From: Hypoxylon rubiginosum
Taxonomy: Eukaryota; Ascomycota; Sordariomycetes; Xylariales; Hypoxylaceae
Length of the DNA: 64,000 nt
NCBI GenBank assembly: GCA_902806565.1
Contig: CADCXA010000016.1
Span: 682,001 to 746,000, forward strand
Direction: 5' to 3'
Positions 23,666 through 35,436 of this stretch are shown piece by piece; position 1 is the first letter of the stretch; each line of letters opens with the position of its first letter. The notes under the pieces are model-generated. The model ran no database searches. It saw nothing but the letters and a program-made list of their open reading frames with translations, and was not told the origin of the DNA. The translations under genes and the position numbers were made by a program.

Positions 23666-23940
23666 CTATGCCTTTGAATAGCGCAACGTCAGTACGGCAG
23701 TCCAAGGAGAACAGTGAAGCATCGAAACATTGGTGGTAGCCCTTTCATTTATCGACACAAGGCTTTCAGACACCTTCAGTCCTTCTATCTCGTAGGAGTC
23801 TCCACTGTCTATCGAATGGATTGAGTTCGTAGCACCTACCTGAGTTCGCAGCACTTACCACAAAGGCCATATGATGTCCTCATACACTTGAAGAAGTGAT
23901 ACTGTAGCGGAAGGTTGCTGTCCAACCCCAATCGCTTGCT
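23666..23940 (-). other. Possible exons of an unrecognised gene
   Basis: Two open stretches join in phase on the minus strand. An upstream segment ends at 23859 (reading LLQVYEDIIWPL) before a GTAAGT donor. An exon at 23666-23814 reads GDSYEIEGLKVSESLVSINE and ends TLRYSKA-stop. The join gives an uninterrupted protein-like frame, but no ATG is identified and no family is recognised. It could be a small gene, extra 3' exons of the gene at 23953-24605, or a decayed copy. The intron contains an exact-length 19-base duplication of the splice donor (see findings). Confidence 0.3.
23822..23859. repeat. 19-base tandem duplication with two splice donors
   Basis: TGAGTTCGTAGCACCTACC is followed directly by TGAGTTCGCAGCACTTACC (two mismatches). 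On the minus strand each copy begins with a donor-like sequence (GTAAGT, GTAGGT). Confidence 0.85.
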
Positions 23941-23952
23941 CGAGCAATAAGA

Positions 23953-24605
23953 CTACCAAGCGGTCTTCTCCTCACCAATAGTGTCTCTGTATTGTTCATA
24001 GAGATCACTCCAATTGGGTGTATTGTCGACTAGCATTCGTAGTTTTATGCTTAACCCAGTCGGACCTCGAAGAGCAACGTCGTGGACCGTCAACATCCCA
24101 TTATCGGTCACGTCCTCTCCTAGGATCTCCTTCCTATCTTCCAATTTAAGCAAATTGGGCGGGGGGGGTCAAAGAAGAGTAGCTCTACACCGGTTGATTC
24201 CCAATGCTCACTAGTAAGTATCACGGCGACGCCGCGGAAAGCATTGGCGTCGGTGGAGTAGCTGCTCAGCGCTTTGTTCTCAGCACGGTAGTGGCGCACG
24301 ATGTCAGTCGGTAAAGCGCCATGGCGAAAATAGATATCGAAGCGGATTATGCCAGAGTCTTGCATATCGGCGAGCGCGTGGGCCACAAATTTTTGCTTCA
24401 GTTCCTCAGGCGCTGAGGCAAGCGTAACTCCATACGTTACGTACACCTGGAACGAGAAGAGCGGTGGGAGAACTTTAGAGGAGCCATCATCGCCTACCTC
24501 GGACCTTGATAAGATACCGCGGTAGACAGATAATGCGGGCTGAGAGTCGCAGTCTGTGAAAGTGTGCTGAGAGATGATATATGTAGGCGCTGGAGCGAAC
24601 GGCAT
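23953..24605 (-). CDS. Unrecognised small protein
   Basis: Not recognised. The start ATG at 24605 begins MPFAPAPTYIISQHTF. The preferred model has two exons (24212-24605 and 23953-24137) with a 74-nt intron (GTGAGC..AAG), giving 192 residues with exact phase. The alternative is an unspliced frame that breaks at an eight-G run (24161-24168), which would be a frameshift; the intron model removes the G run and restores the frame. The protein reads VYVTYGVTLASAPEELKQKF, then DIVRHYRAENKALSSYSTDA, then a C-terminal part with LRGPTGLSIKLRMLVDN and WSDLYEQYRDTI. It has no signal peptide or membrane segment. A further donor (GTGAGG) near its 3' end leaves the C-terminus uncertain. It may belong with the exon-like sequence just downstream. 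Confidence 0.5.
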
Positions 24606-24869
24606 GTTGACAAGAGTGAGTGAGAATTAGTTAACTTATAAAGGAGACACAGGTTACAAATGTAAGAGACAAACATGATACCTAGTACCAGTCGTTTATA
24701 GATGTATCTATAATCAGTTACACATCTGGATGAAACCGATAGTTATACTGGTAGACTGTATTCTCGTGCTGAGTTAATAAGCTACATCTTGTTGAGTGGT
24801 AGAATTGAGTCTTGGTTACTTTCATAAATGCATGGCTCAGTCACGGGCCTGATAATTGACATAATTAAG

Positions 24870-24900
24870 CCAGACAGGCCAGACAGGCCAGACAGGCCAG
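24870..24900. repeat. Tandem 9-mer CCAGACAGG, about 3.4 copies
   Basis: Perfect tandem array. A similar-length 9-mer array (CTACCTTGC) lies 150 bases further on, and the CAGACAG/CCAGAC motif recurs near 25563. No function is inferred. Confidence 0.9.
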
Positions 24901-25046
24901 AGCAAAAGCAGCGGATAAGCTATACCGGATTAGTATAGTGCCCCACGTCAATGTAAAACGTCCAACCTTATACCTAGAATTTATCAATCTTCAACCCTAT
25001 GACCTATGATCTTGCCATTGACCCTGCCTAACGTCGTTTTCCTTTT

Positions 25047-25080
25047 CCTTGCCTACCTTGCCTACCTTGCCTACCTTGCC
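25047..25080. repeat. Tandem 9-mer CTACCTTGC, about 3.7 copies
   Basis: Perfect short array in non-coding sequence upstream of ARL8. Confidence 0.9.
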
Positions 25081-26734
25081 CGCGTTTGGAAGAGCCGACC
25101 ATTTCTGAGACCTTGAACCGCAGCCTACCATTTTCGATTTGTTTCCTACGCTGCAAACAAGCCGGCCCGTCAAGCGCTCCGGCCACTATCACCGCTTTCT
25201 GCCCGCGAGCTCTCACATAGCTCTCACACCGTGCTTTGTGCCCGAAAGCTCTAGGCACACTAGCACATCGCTGCTCTCGTCGACCCGGTCTAAACCACTC
25301 CCTACGGGCGTATCACGAAGCTAAGCTAAAGGGAATCCTATGAAGTAGAGGGGCAATATCTAGCCTATGAGAAGAAGCGAAACTACGTTATCCTTTCGGC
25401 GACGAAATACGTAAAAATATAACAGGCCCGATAAGTTTAGCTGCTGCCCAGTGTGGGGGAACGAGTGAGAATACCTTACCCGCCCGAGCAGGTGACGGGC
25501 CTCCGAAGCGGCCAAAGTAGCAGTTCGAGTTCGGGAAAACCTCGAGGCGCAAATCTCGAGCAGGCCAGACAGACCAGACCAGTCTCCGTTGCTACAGTGC
25601 TCCCCACCTTGCACCTTGCACCTCTCTTGCACCTTGCAAGTCAGAGAGAGAGCATAAGCCCTTACTACTTTCGTTCTTGGTTCTTGTCCCTGACCACTTT
25701 ACACTCTGCGGCTACCTACCTACCTACCTACCTACCTAGACCTAACCTAACCTATCCTATATTCTATCATCACCTACAATACCCGCTTGTCCAAATCTTA
25801 CATCCGTCTTCATCGAGTTGCAGTTGCGGAAAAGTCTTTACAATCCCCAAGTCTACTTTAGGAACCTAGACGATACTTACTCGTGCATTCTACGAACCGC
25901 TTCGCGACGGGCCGGTCAATAGCGACTATCTTAATTCCCCATACTCGCGGCTCTTTGATCCGCTCCCGCTTGTCAAGTCTTCTCGTTCAGCGCGCAGCAT
26001 TTCCCCATTGCCCATTGCAGACTCGTCTAAACCTACAATACTGCTGCTACCTAGGTATTGCCACTATTATCACCTATTACCTTAAGCCCATTTGGACTAA
26101 AACTGTGGTTCGAAATTGACTGGCCTTGTCGAAATAGACGAATGAAACCCCCGTCTTTCTAGCCGCTGTCTACTTCGATGCAAGGTCGGCCTTCTATCCC
26201 TCCCACTCCCACTTTGGTCACGTCCCCAGTTGAAGGCACGGGGCATCATAAGTTCATAACAGCTTGTGCGATCTTCCGTGGTGGGGAATTGTGACCCTCC
26301 GTCCAGGCGTCACCGTTCATCCCGCTTCTATCTTTTCATCAGAGTGGCTTGCATGTACCTTCACCACCGCCAGAAGCTTTAGATACCGTTACTTGGAATT
26401 CACCGAATGCAATTTTGCGCCTGGCCCCGACTCACCCGCCACGAGCGCTACGACCGAAGACATTAGAGCTCATCGTCATACGAGACATTTTATTCCTAAT
26501 TTCAGCAAGCAAAAGTCCAAGCGCAAACTACCTATTTAACTAAGCTTCTTGTTTGAGACGAACTTCTTCCCCCAATCATCTGCGTCTACCGCGTTTCCTC
26601 AACCGCCCAGCCTTGCGTGAAGTTTGCAAACTTTCTTTATTTTCCCTTTTCCGCCTTACGATCCTGGTGACCAACCCCCGAAGCTCTTCAGCTTGTTATT
26701 TGATCAAGTAAATTACCTCTGAACTCGGGACGCG

Positions 26735-27595
26735 ATGGCAGGGTTATTCCGAAAGGTGTACGACTGGTTGCTCAGAACATTCTGGTGAGTACACCAAAGC
26801 TACGATCAGCGCGGGGTCGCAACGTCGTGCCGCTCACCGCCGTCCGTACCTGCATGCGCATTCTCCATCACTACGTCGACGTCGTCGACCTTCCGCTCTG
26901 GTGCATTGTGCTGACGACCCCTTAACTAGGGCGACCGAGATGGACGTCACTATGATAGGTCTGCAGAATGCTGGCAAGACTTCGTTGCTCCGTGTGCTGT
27001 CGGTAAGCAACCATTGTCATCCACTACCCACCGTCTGGCTTTCGCTAATAATCTGATTTTTTCTCAGGGTGGAGAATTTACGATCGAGTAAGCACGAAAC
27101 CCTCGTAAAATAGCGTTGATAATATCACATCGCAACCGTTGAAAGTCAACATAGCTATCGTCCAAGCCAACTGACAGGTGGTGTAGCTCCATCCCCACGG
27201 TCGGTTTCAATATGAAGCGTGTGCAACGAGGCCATGTGACACTCAAATGTTGGGATTTAGGTGGCCAACCTCGTTTTCGGCCGATGTGGGAGAGGTACTG
27301 TCGCGGAGTAAATGCGATCGTGTTTATCGTCGACATCGCGGACCAGGACCTGCTACCCATGGCCAAAGAGGAGCTCCACTCCCTGATGTCGCAACCTAGC
27401 CTCGAAGGAATTCCATTGCTTGTGCTTGGGAACAAGTCTGACCTCCATATTAAGCTCAGCGTGGACGAACTTATAGATGCTCTGGACCTCAAGAGTATAG
27501 GGCATCGCGAGGTTTCCTGCTATGGAATTAGCGCGAAAGAAGAGACTAACCTAGATGCTGTACTCCAGTGGCTCTTGAAATGGGCCAACAGATGA
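26735..27595 (+). CDS. ARL8: ARL8-type small GTPase
   Basis: Arf-like GTPase of the lysosome/vacuole membrane that links vesicles to motors and tethers. Four exons (26735-26784, 26930-27002, 27068-27087 and 27187-27595) encode 183 residues, close to animal ARL8 (186). The very short third exon (20 nt) is fixed by phase. The N-terminal amphipathic helix [17 protein letters not shown] lacks Gly2, so it is not myristoylated; ARL8 uses an acetylated Met instead. Motifs are the P-loop GLQNAGKTS, switch 1 [20 protein letters not shown], switch 2 [23 protein letters not shown] and the SAKEETN loop. The switch and interswitch sequences are typical of ARL8 and differ from Arf1 or Arl1. No operon-like partner is adjacent. 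Confidence 0.96.
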
Positions 27596-30382
27596 AATCC
27601 ATCCTAGCCTTGCACGACGTCGGCTTCGATTTTCTTTCTCTTTCTCCTTTTCACTACCCACCGGGAAGCACAAATAAGGCCGCCGGGGGCCTTCCCTCGC
27701 GGCTCCTGCCACAGTTTTGAAGCATTTTCACGACGCTAATGATATCATGGGATGTGTAAAAGACGGTTCAATCTCTGGCCGGCGACGACCTAATATATAA
27801 ATCATCTCTCGCGAGCTTAACTTCGGGAGGTCACTGCGCCGTCAGTGTGCCTTCGACATCTCGGATCCTACGTTCCGGCATCTCTTCCATTTTTCTTCTT
27901 TTTCTTTTATGCGCCTCGTCTGCTCGACCTAAGCACTGCATAGCCATCGGAATGGAGTCGACGGTTTCGATATTCGAAGCGCTAGAAGGGTCGGGACATG
28001 CTCCGACAGACTTTTCCTTGGCTGGAACGTCTCGTAAACGTTAAAGGGGTTTGGTTTTGTGACGGCGAACATTGTTGGAATGTTCAAGTATGCAAGAATA
28101 CAGCGGATTAAGGAAGCATCGGTGTAGTTAGGTGCATTTTTATGACCAAATCAATCATGACTTGACGACTTCACTCGAAAGTCACGGCATATTTTTCGCA
28201 ATGCGATATATGTCGCTGCAATGCCTATGAAAACCCGAATTAGTGAGAATCAAAAGTACGAGAAAATGCGCCCAGCAATGGTGCCCTTGGGGGGTGATCC
28301 CTAGTCGCCCCGATTAGGACGTGTAACATGTGTTACAGCTCGACACGGCGTCCGTCGCTCGACAAGGACGAAATCGCAGCTCAACTTTGACAAAAGCAGA
28401 AAAAAAAGGAAGGAAGGAAATTTCATTCCGGACTGGATTGGGTCTGCAAGAAATAAGGAAGGGAGAGGAGAGAAAGCGTCGGCAGCAGGGAGAGGTGCAG
28501 GACAGGCGATACTTGAAGGCTACACACAGACCACATTTGATGCGATGATGAGTTGGCAAACCCTCCAGAATCGAGGCGATGGGAGGGGGTTGATTGGCTC
28601 GCGAGGCGACCATGGACAGCGCAACGTGGACTTCAGGTACCTCAGCAGGGGGAGCAGGGGGGAAGCGTGTGGGTATGAATATGTATTGGGATGTATGGAT
28701 GTATGGATGTATGTATGGGTTTTTTTACGAACATGTGTGTACATTAACATGTATCTACCGGTAACGTGGCGGTCAAAAGTGTACATGTGCGTGTGTGGTA
28801 GGAATTTCTTTTCGGGAGCGATGGTCGCGCGCAAAGTTTTTTTTGAAGTTGCGTTGTGTGCTAGAATGGGCGGCATGCCCATGGACCCATGATAATGAAA
28901 TCTACGGAGAATTTTGACGTGGCCGCATATCATTAGCTCGCCGGACCTGCTGCCCTCCGTCCCCCCCTTCGACTTCTCAGCAACTGATCGCCAATCCCGC
29001 GTTCTAGACTAGCTGAATGCACACAAGCGCCCTAGTCTTTCTATTTTATTGATAGATGCTTTGGAAATTGATAAAAGGAGAGAAGACTAGTACGGTTGCA
29101 GAGAGAGAAATACGAACCGGCTAGTGTTTTTCGGGGCAGCACAATTCGTGATGGTCGCGAAGACGGTGTCATGTATGAAATAGGTATATGTAGGTAGTAT
29201 TATTGATTCTATATATTAGCTAAGATGTAAGTTAGATGTAAGTTTAAAAGAATACCTTCAATATGGATCCTGATAAGAATTCAGCTTATTTCAACCTTAT
29301 AACCCAAGTGAGATGGCAGGATGTGTATTTCTATTATGAAACCAATCATGGAACATCTTAGATTCCCGAGGCAATATATCTGAATAAGTAGTCTCAAATG
29401 TGCAGGCGGAGGTGCGATGGTGCGAGGGAATTTGCTATCCATATCCATCGAGCTGACCTTTTGCTCTTTGGCTTTAGCCTTTTGACGACTTACTCAGCCT
29501 TGATTGCGGAGTTGTCCTATCGTGCTCGTCATCACCAAGCCACGACCAGACACTAGCAGGTGATTGTCAAGGTTTTCAAAAACTAATAGTAATTGTACGA
29601 AGTACGATAATGAATCGTTTAGGAAGACTGATATTTGGAATTAGGAATGTCCCGAAGACCCAATTGACCTTCTGCGCCTCGCACTATTGGAATTCGCCCA
29701 GCAGTTTATCAACAAGACTTATATGTTAGGTATGTCTAGTATACCAGATGAGGAACGCTAATGTTAGTAAGTAAAGTAACTTCCCACGTAAACACACGCA
29801 CAAAGGTACATGTTTCGGATTTTGGATACGGCTGCACAGCCACGCGGCGAACATGATTCCATTGAAGCCCAGAGGCTTTATCCCCGCCGCTCACGCTTGT
29901 CACGCTGTCACGCCAAGCACCATCCCTCCCAACTCGGTAACCGGCAGCTTTTCCAAGCCATGACATGCATCGTATTGCGTGTTCCATGTGTTGGATTCCT
30001 GGAGGCCGCCCTCTTTTAATAAAAAGCGGTGGCAGCACCTTGTTTTCCCTCCTCCCTAACCTATTTCAACTTCCAATACCCTAATACCCTAATTACAATC
30101 ACGAATACAAACAAATACAAATTGTATTTTCTTTTGCGTAGCACGTGTACAACATCAGGTATACAAGGTATACGCATCAAACATAAAGACAAAGACGTCA
30201 CTCGGCGTCATAACCCCGGCAACGAGCTTTCCCATTTTCGGATAATTTTAAGATACATACTTTCTGCACCCGCAGATCGGACTATAGCTCAAGCTTCTCT
30301 TTTTCTTATTACAACCTCAAGCGACGCAACACAATCCAAAATCCATCACTTTACGCCTCGTCGCACATCATTAAAAGCAGAC
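27596..30382. other. Gene-free stretch between ARL8 and the RCR gene
   Basis: About 2.8 kb. The first 450 bases probably hold the ARL8 3' UTR. There is a GTATGGAT repeat patch (28690-28720), scattered homopolymers and the telomere-like (CCCTAAT)2 at about 30078-30092. Open frames on both strands are short, lack ATG or overlap repeats. No RNA gene is recognised. Confidence 0.5.
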
Positions 30383-30939
30383 ATGGCGCCCCTACTTGAT
30401 CAACTCGCTACGCAATTGACGAAGAGAAGATACTGCTCTGATGTCGAGTACAACAGATACGGTGGCCAATGCTATAGCGCTTGGAATTGGTACGGTCGTT
30501 GGATCTTCGCCGCCGTAGTCATCGTTCTTATTCTCGCCATCTTCATCCTATGGGCGTAAGTATCATGCCGGAACCAAACAAAGCTATCAGAATTGCGATG
30601 ACTAACACTATTCCCAGATGCATCAACTCGCGTCGCCGCAGACGCCAGGGTCTCCAGCCGAGGTACGGTACCGGCTGGATGGCTAGCAACCAAGGTGGTG
30701 CCGGCAACAACGCCGCCTATTACGGCAACCCTCAGGGCTATAACAACCCTCCTCCTCCTGCCTATGGCGCGCCTCAGGGACAGTCGTATCCGATGCAGAA
30801 CCAGTACACGGGAACCACACTGTCGCGCAACGATGGGTACTACGCTCAACATGAAGGCGTGCAGGCACCGAAGAACGTCTACAACAACCACGGCAAGGAC
30901 GACTACGCGCCTCCCGAGGGTCCCCCGCCCGCCCGATAA
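30383..30939 (+). CDS. RCR-family membrane protein (Congo red resistance)
   Basis: Small single-pass membrane protein of 164 residues in two exons (30383-30555 and 30618-30939). The N-terminal part has conserved Cys and Tyr (KRRYCSDVEYNRYGGQCYS, about 15-33) before a transmembrane helix WIFAAVVIVLILAIFILWA (about 40-58) and a basic stop-transfer CINSRRRRRQG. The Pro/Gly/Tyr/Asn-rich tail contains a PPxY motif (NPPPPAYGAP). In yeast, Rcr1 and Rcr2 act at the ER/endosome, bind the ubiquitin ligase Rsp5 through PY motifs and affect chitin deposition and plasma-membrane transporter traffic. The same role is inferred from the layout and motif. Confidence 0.9.
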
Positions 30940-33017
30940 GTCACTTGTCGGCTCGGGAGAAGATGTGAATTGAGACGGAATTCGGACATACCCTTAATTG
31001 GCTTGGTGGTTATGGGAGGCGTTTGATAAAATGGACTCGGGTTATTAACCTGCGGCGTTGGACGGGATGAAGTAATGAGAACGGTGATTGAGGAGTACCT
31101 TTATGTTTCTAGGTCACCGCGCATCCACCGCGCATCTGTTATTGCGAGTGAATTGAAATAAACCTCATTCTTTTTAACCTTCGTTCTACATACATACTAG
31201 GTTACGTGCTCTAGTATATGCGGACTTTGATTCGTAGTTCATGTTTACCAGTTTTAGAGCCGCCCAATAAATGTTTCCGGATCTTCGCCTTGATCGTCCT
31301 CATCCCCATAATATTTTGATATCTCGATAGTCTTGGATCTTTCGTACATGTAGATTCCTTTGTGTGATCTACAGACGGCATAACATACCTAACGTACATA
31401 CTGAGTAGACTATTTACTAATTCTGATAGAAGTCTGCTTACATGTATATACATGATAGTCACTTCAATGAAGCATCAGAGCATCCAAGCATTCAGAAGTC
31501 ACAGATTTCTCAAGTGGTTCCACTGGGATTCAGGGTATAGGGTTACGGCCCACGTGAGAAGGCCCTAAAAACAGCTTCAGATGGTTTCAAACTTTGCAGC
31601 AATTCCCGCTGTGGGGGCTGCAAGTGACAAAAACATGGAACCTAACCCCGCAAACCCGCATATCGATCTGGTCCGTCTGCTGCACCAGTAAAGCTACCAG
31701 CTCTGTTACCTGTATTACTAACTCAACCCGCGCAAGTAACCTATGACAGATTTCGAATGACTTGAGATGAACATTTTTCATACTTCTAGTTACACCCGGT
31801 TATGTAAGTCGCCTGCCGTAATCCGGAACTGCGCCTCTTCGTGAGGTACAGGTATAAAAATGAAGACCGCCAAGCGTCCATAACATCCATTGATATATCA
31901 CGCCTCCTATTAAACACGAAACCCAGCCAAGTTAAGGGGCGGTTGTTCACTGAAGCGCTTGTATGTATAACCTCCACAGCGCTAGTTCGTGGTGCGGCCG
32001 ACGATTAGACGAAACAAACAACGAGTTTGCTCATCAAGATAGGATGACGAGAAACTCAATCGTCCCGAGATGGCGTTAACAATGTCACGCCGTGGAGCTG
32101 GTCGTGCTTGATCAATTTAAGCTTATCGGGTAAGGAAATATCGAGGCCCCAATAGAGACATAAGGTCTGTGTAAATACGTGTACATGTAGTAAGGTGACA
32201 TTTAGCCATCAGCCTACCGCTTCGTGATGGCAGTGCACCGACAGTCCGACAGACTGAGCCGCAGGCTTACTGGAGGGATCGCTTTAGGCAATCTCCCCCG
32301 CTGCATCTCGTCAGTGTATCTTAATTGCGACTCGTCATTGGAATTACCGTTCTGTCGTTGCGCCCCCACAATTCTTTAGGGGTCTTACAGGCGAGACAGG
32401 CTCTTCCACCTCGCTTACTTGGACTGCTTGGCTGCTTGGTAAAGACTACGGGATACAACAATGGGATGGGTTGGGGTATTCTTTTCCAATTCCCTCCAGC
32501 CTTTCACCAACCCTCCATTGTGAAAAAATTCCTCTCGTTTTCTCATGGTCGAGGCACGGCTCTCATGTCCAAGATTTCTTTGTTTCGGCCAATATAACTA
32601 ATTGTCTCGTTCTGACGCTCCTTACTCGCATCATTTGCCTTGCATTTTTTTCGTCCTTTCATTTCCCTCCGTGACAATTTTAGCCTCAATCTCAATCTTG
32701 AACCGATTCCCCCCTACTCTTACGTTACGTTTGTTGTGAACCGCACACCGAAATAACGAGTCACGATCAAAGTATCGCCATACGCGGAGTCAAACCGAGT
32801 AATTCACCGATATATATCGAAAATTTCTGTCGTGTTTGCTAGCCAGGGTCCTATTCCCACAGGTTTGGGAGCATAATACAATACATGTTCTAGTACTATG
32901 GATCTTTAGCGCTGCCTCGATACACAACTGTATACTCGAATAATCGCGAATCTCTCCGGTACCTTCTAATTGGACGCAACACGTACTCGAAATCGGAGTT
33001 GGAGGTATAGCTACACG
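30940..33017. other. Intergenic, no gene seen
   Basis: About 2.1 kb between two plus-strand membrane-protein genes. Short frames only. T/C-rich sequence from about 32500 to 32760 resembles a fungal promoter pyrimidine tract for the next gene. Confidence 0.5.
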
Positions 33018-34626
33018 ATGCCGCATATCGGCGTTGCAATGGAGCGAAGCCTCCAAGAGGGCAGCCTCAAGGATGCCTTCGTAGGTCTCCTCGCGCGGAG
33101 CGCTGTTGCTGCATTGGGTAAGCGACAGTCTATTGGCGGTATCGAAAATGGAATTTCAGACGCCAAAACAGCCTTCTCTAGTTGGGATAATTGTATGAAG
33201 GCCAACTTTTGCAAGTACGATTGAGCCCTACCCGACCCCCGACCCTCTAGACTTCTATAAAAACCTAACATCTGGCAGGTGGCCTGTAATCGCCGTAATA
33301 ATTATTGGCGGGCTCATCATTTTGTCTATCGTTTGGTGTATCGTGAGATGTGCCTGCTGCGGCGTCTCGTGTTGTTGCGAATGCTGTTACTGTCTCAAGT
33401 GCTGCGGCGAATGCTGCGGATGCTGTGATCCCCCTCGAGGGAAGCGGCATAAATACCTCGACGACCCATTCATCCCGCCGAACCATGACCAAAACCAGGC
33501 CTATCGCTCGCAGGCACCGATGACACCAGGTTTATCTCCAATTCCGGCTCCGGTCTCAGCTCCGGCATCTAGTACACCCCAGTACGCCATATTCGACGAC
33601 AGCAGCAAGAAGGACGCGGATTCGCTACCTGCTATGCCGAGTTGGGAGGGCGCAAAATCTCAGAAAGTACTAGTTGAGGATGAGCCTGTCGAGATGGAGC
33701 CGTTGAAGAAACCGGAGAACAGCCCAAACACAGCTCTGAATGCAGCCAATGTGCCACACTCAACCCCGAGCCCGGTCTCGCCTGGAGGCGCAAGTCCCTA
33801 CGGAGCACCGCCGGGACAAGGCGGCGCCAATGGATATATGGCAGCGGCAAGGGCTGATACGGATCCGTATGCTACGAATGAACAAGGCTATGATCAGCAA
33901 TACAATTATAACGGTTATGGGCAGACCTCGCAAGACAACGTGAATCAAGGATACGGTATGGCGGCGGGAGCAATGGGACGTCGAACTCCCCACAACGGCT
34001 ATGATAACAACTATAATAATGGTTATGGCCGAGGTGGAATGGACCAGGGATATCCCCAATCGCGAACTCCGAGGCCGTACAACGACGAGTACGGACGTAG
34101 TGGTACACCTGGGTCATACGGTGCTCCGCCTAGCTACCGGACTGCGCCGAGTAGCAACAACGGATACAGCAATCCCAGCCGCATGGCATCGCCTGGCCCA
34201 CAGGCAGGCTACGGCGGCTACAACAACAACAACGCCCGTCGGTCTCCCGGCCCGCAAATAGGCTTCGAGTATCCACCGAGATCGCAGACGCAGACACCAG
34301 GTGGCAGCAGCTACAACCGCCAGTATCCCCCGAACCCCCAGCGGCAGTACTCGAACGAGTCCACCCGGCCGCTGGTACGGCCGCCGCCGGAACGTCAATA
34401 CTCGGAGGCGTCAGGGCCGGTATCGCCCATCCAGAACACCGCCGGGTTCGATTTTAGTTCCGGCTACAGCCGCCCTAACACTGCTGGCGGCGGTGGTGGT
34501 GGTGGCAGTGGTAACCAGACGACGGCGAATGGCGGAACGGCGTATCCAGGCTACCGCGCGTACAGACCGCAGGGCGGAGCTCAACAGCAACAGCAGCAGC
34601 AGCAAGATAACTGGAACGGAGTATGA
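33018..34626 (+). CDS. Fibroin-3-related membrane protein with Cys cluster and PPxY
   Basis: Ascomycete-specific single-pass protein of 514 residues in two exons (33018-33214 and 33279-34626; GTACGA donor, 64-nt intron). The extracytoplasmic N-terminus has the family pattern SSWDNCMKANFCKW just before the helix PVIAVIIIGGLIILSIVWCI (about 68-87). Immediately after it comes an extraordinary run of about 16 cysteines in 30 residues (RCACCGVSCCCECCYCLKCC..), a likely multi-palmitoylation site. The remaining ~390 residues are disordered and rich in Tyr, Asn, Gly, Pro and Gln, with PPSY near APPSYRTAP, a poly-Gly stretch and a C-terminal Gln8. Database homologues carry the name fibroin-3 related protein; the function is unknown. 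The layout (N-terminal segment, one helix, PY-bearing tail) resembles the RCR gene 2 kb upstream. Confidence 0.85.
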
Positions 34627-35436
34627 TAAGTGAGTGAGCCGGTGGGTTTGTGTAAAATAAGGCTGAGGTCCGAGTGGTAAGGGGCCGGTATCAATCATCT
34701 TCTGGAGAGATCCGTTTGTGGCCACATTTTTTTTTTCTGGCAACGAGGCGTTTAGGGGGGTTGATCATCTGCATAGCCATGATGGGGTTTTTCGAATAGA
34801 GAGACAGATTTGTTGCTTGTGCAATTCAATTGACTACCTATACCCACTAGGTATCCCTTGCCCCCTTCTTGATACATACGCGTTAACGTGTGACTGCTTA
34901 GGTGAAGACGAGACGGTCTAAAGCTACTTTAGACTCGATCGATGAAAGTTTGCGGCTGCGGGCCGGATATCAATTCTAAATTTACCTGCATTAGTGTCCG
35001 TGAGTACAAGAAGAATCTGCGCGTTTAAAGGGTTGGATATGAAGTAGCAGGTGAGTTTACTCGCCGTTCAGTATCATCACGATAAGCAGGTGTTCTTCTA
35101 ATTAAGATATTCACACACAGCAGCAAAACAGCATGAGACGATGTAATTGAGGGAAGACAGGCAATTCGTTCGTTGTATTAAGCATTAGACTAAACCACCG
35201 TAAGCTACCTTCTCCTGAACTCTCAAGTAGTCAAAGCATGCCTAGCTAATAGCTAAGGCAAATAGCTGGTGGCAAAGTTGTTGTCCAGGTATAGGTCATC
35301 CTATAAAACCCTTGAAAAGAAAACCACTTAGCCTGAGAACGAAACCTGAAACGCATCGAGATTAACGAATTTGACCCTCCTTTTTTCTTCCCTTTCCTTC
35401 CTTCCGACGCAAGAATTTCTTATGCAACGCCGCTCA
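34627..35436. other. Convergent 3' flanks
   Basis: About 800 bases between two converging genes, containing T9 at 34728. It holds the 3' UTRs and terminators of both. No gene is seen. Confidence 0.5.

Larger units (their letters stand above)
24606..26734. other. Gene-poor region with short tandem repeats; ARL8 promoter
   Basis: About 2.1 kb. It contains a 9-mer array CCAGACAGG (24870-24900), a 9-mer array CTACCTTGC (25047-25080) and a CTAC tetranucleotide run (25712-25738). Pyrimidine-rich sequence rises toward the ARL8 start, as expected of a fungal promoter or 5' leader. A 138-codon plus-strand frame at 25453-25869 is low-complexity and non-ATG at its start, so it is not called. Confidence 0.55.

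Noticed and set aside
25453..25869. 138-codon plus-strand open frame before ARL8
   Set aside because: Low-complexity Ser/Tyr/Pro sequence generated by short tandem repeats (CTAC)n; non-ATG start.
28520..28933. 137-codon minus-strand open frame
   Set aside because: Runs through GTATGGAT repeats (HTYIHTSIHPNTYSY-type reading); simple-sequence artefact.
30078..30092. CCCTAATACCCTAAT as telomeric repeat
   Set aside because: Only two imperfect units with an extra base; too short to call an interstitial telomere.
30481..30939. Alternative frames and opposite-strand frames across the RCR gene
   Set aside because: The spliced RCR model accounts for this sequence; the rest are shadows.
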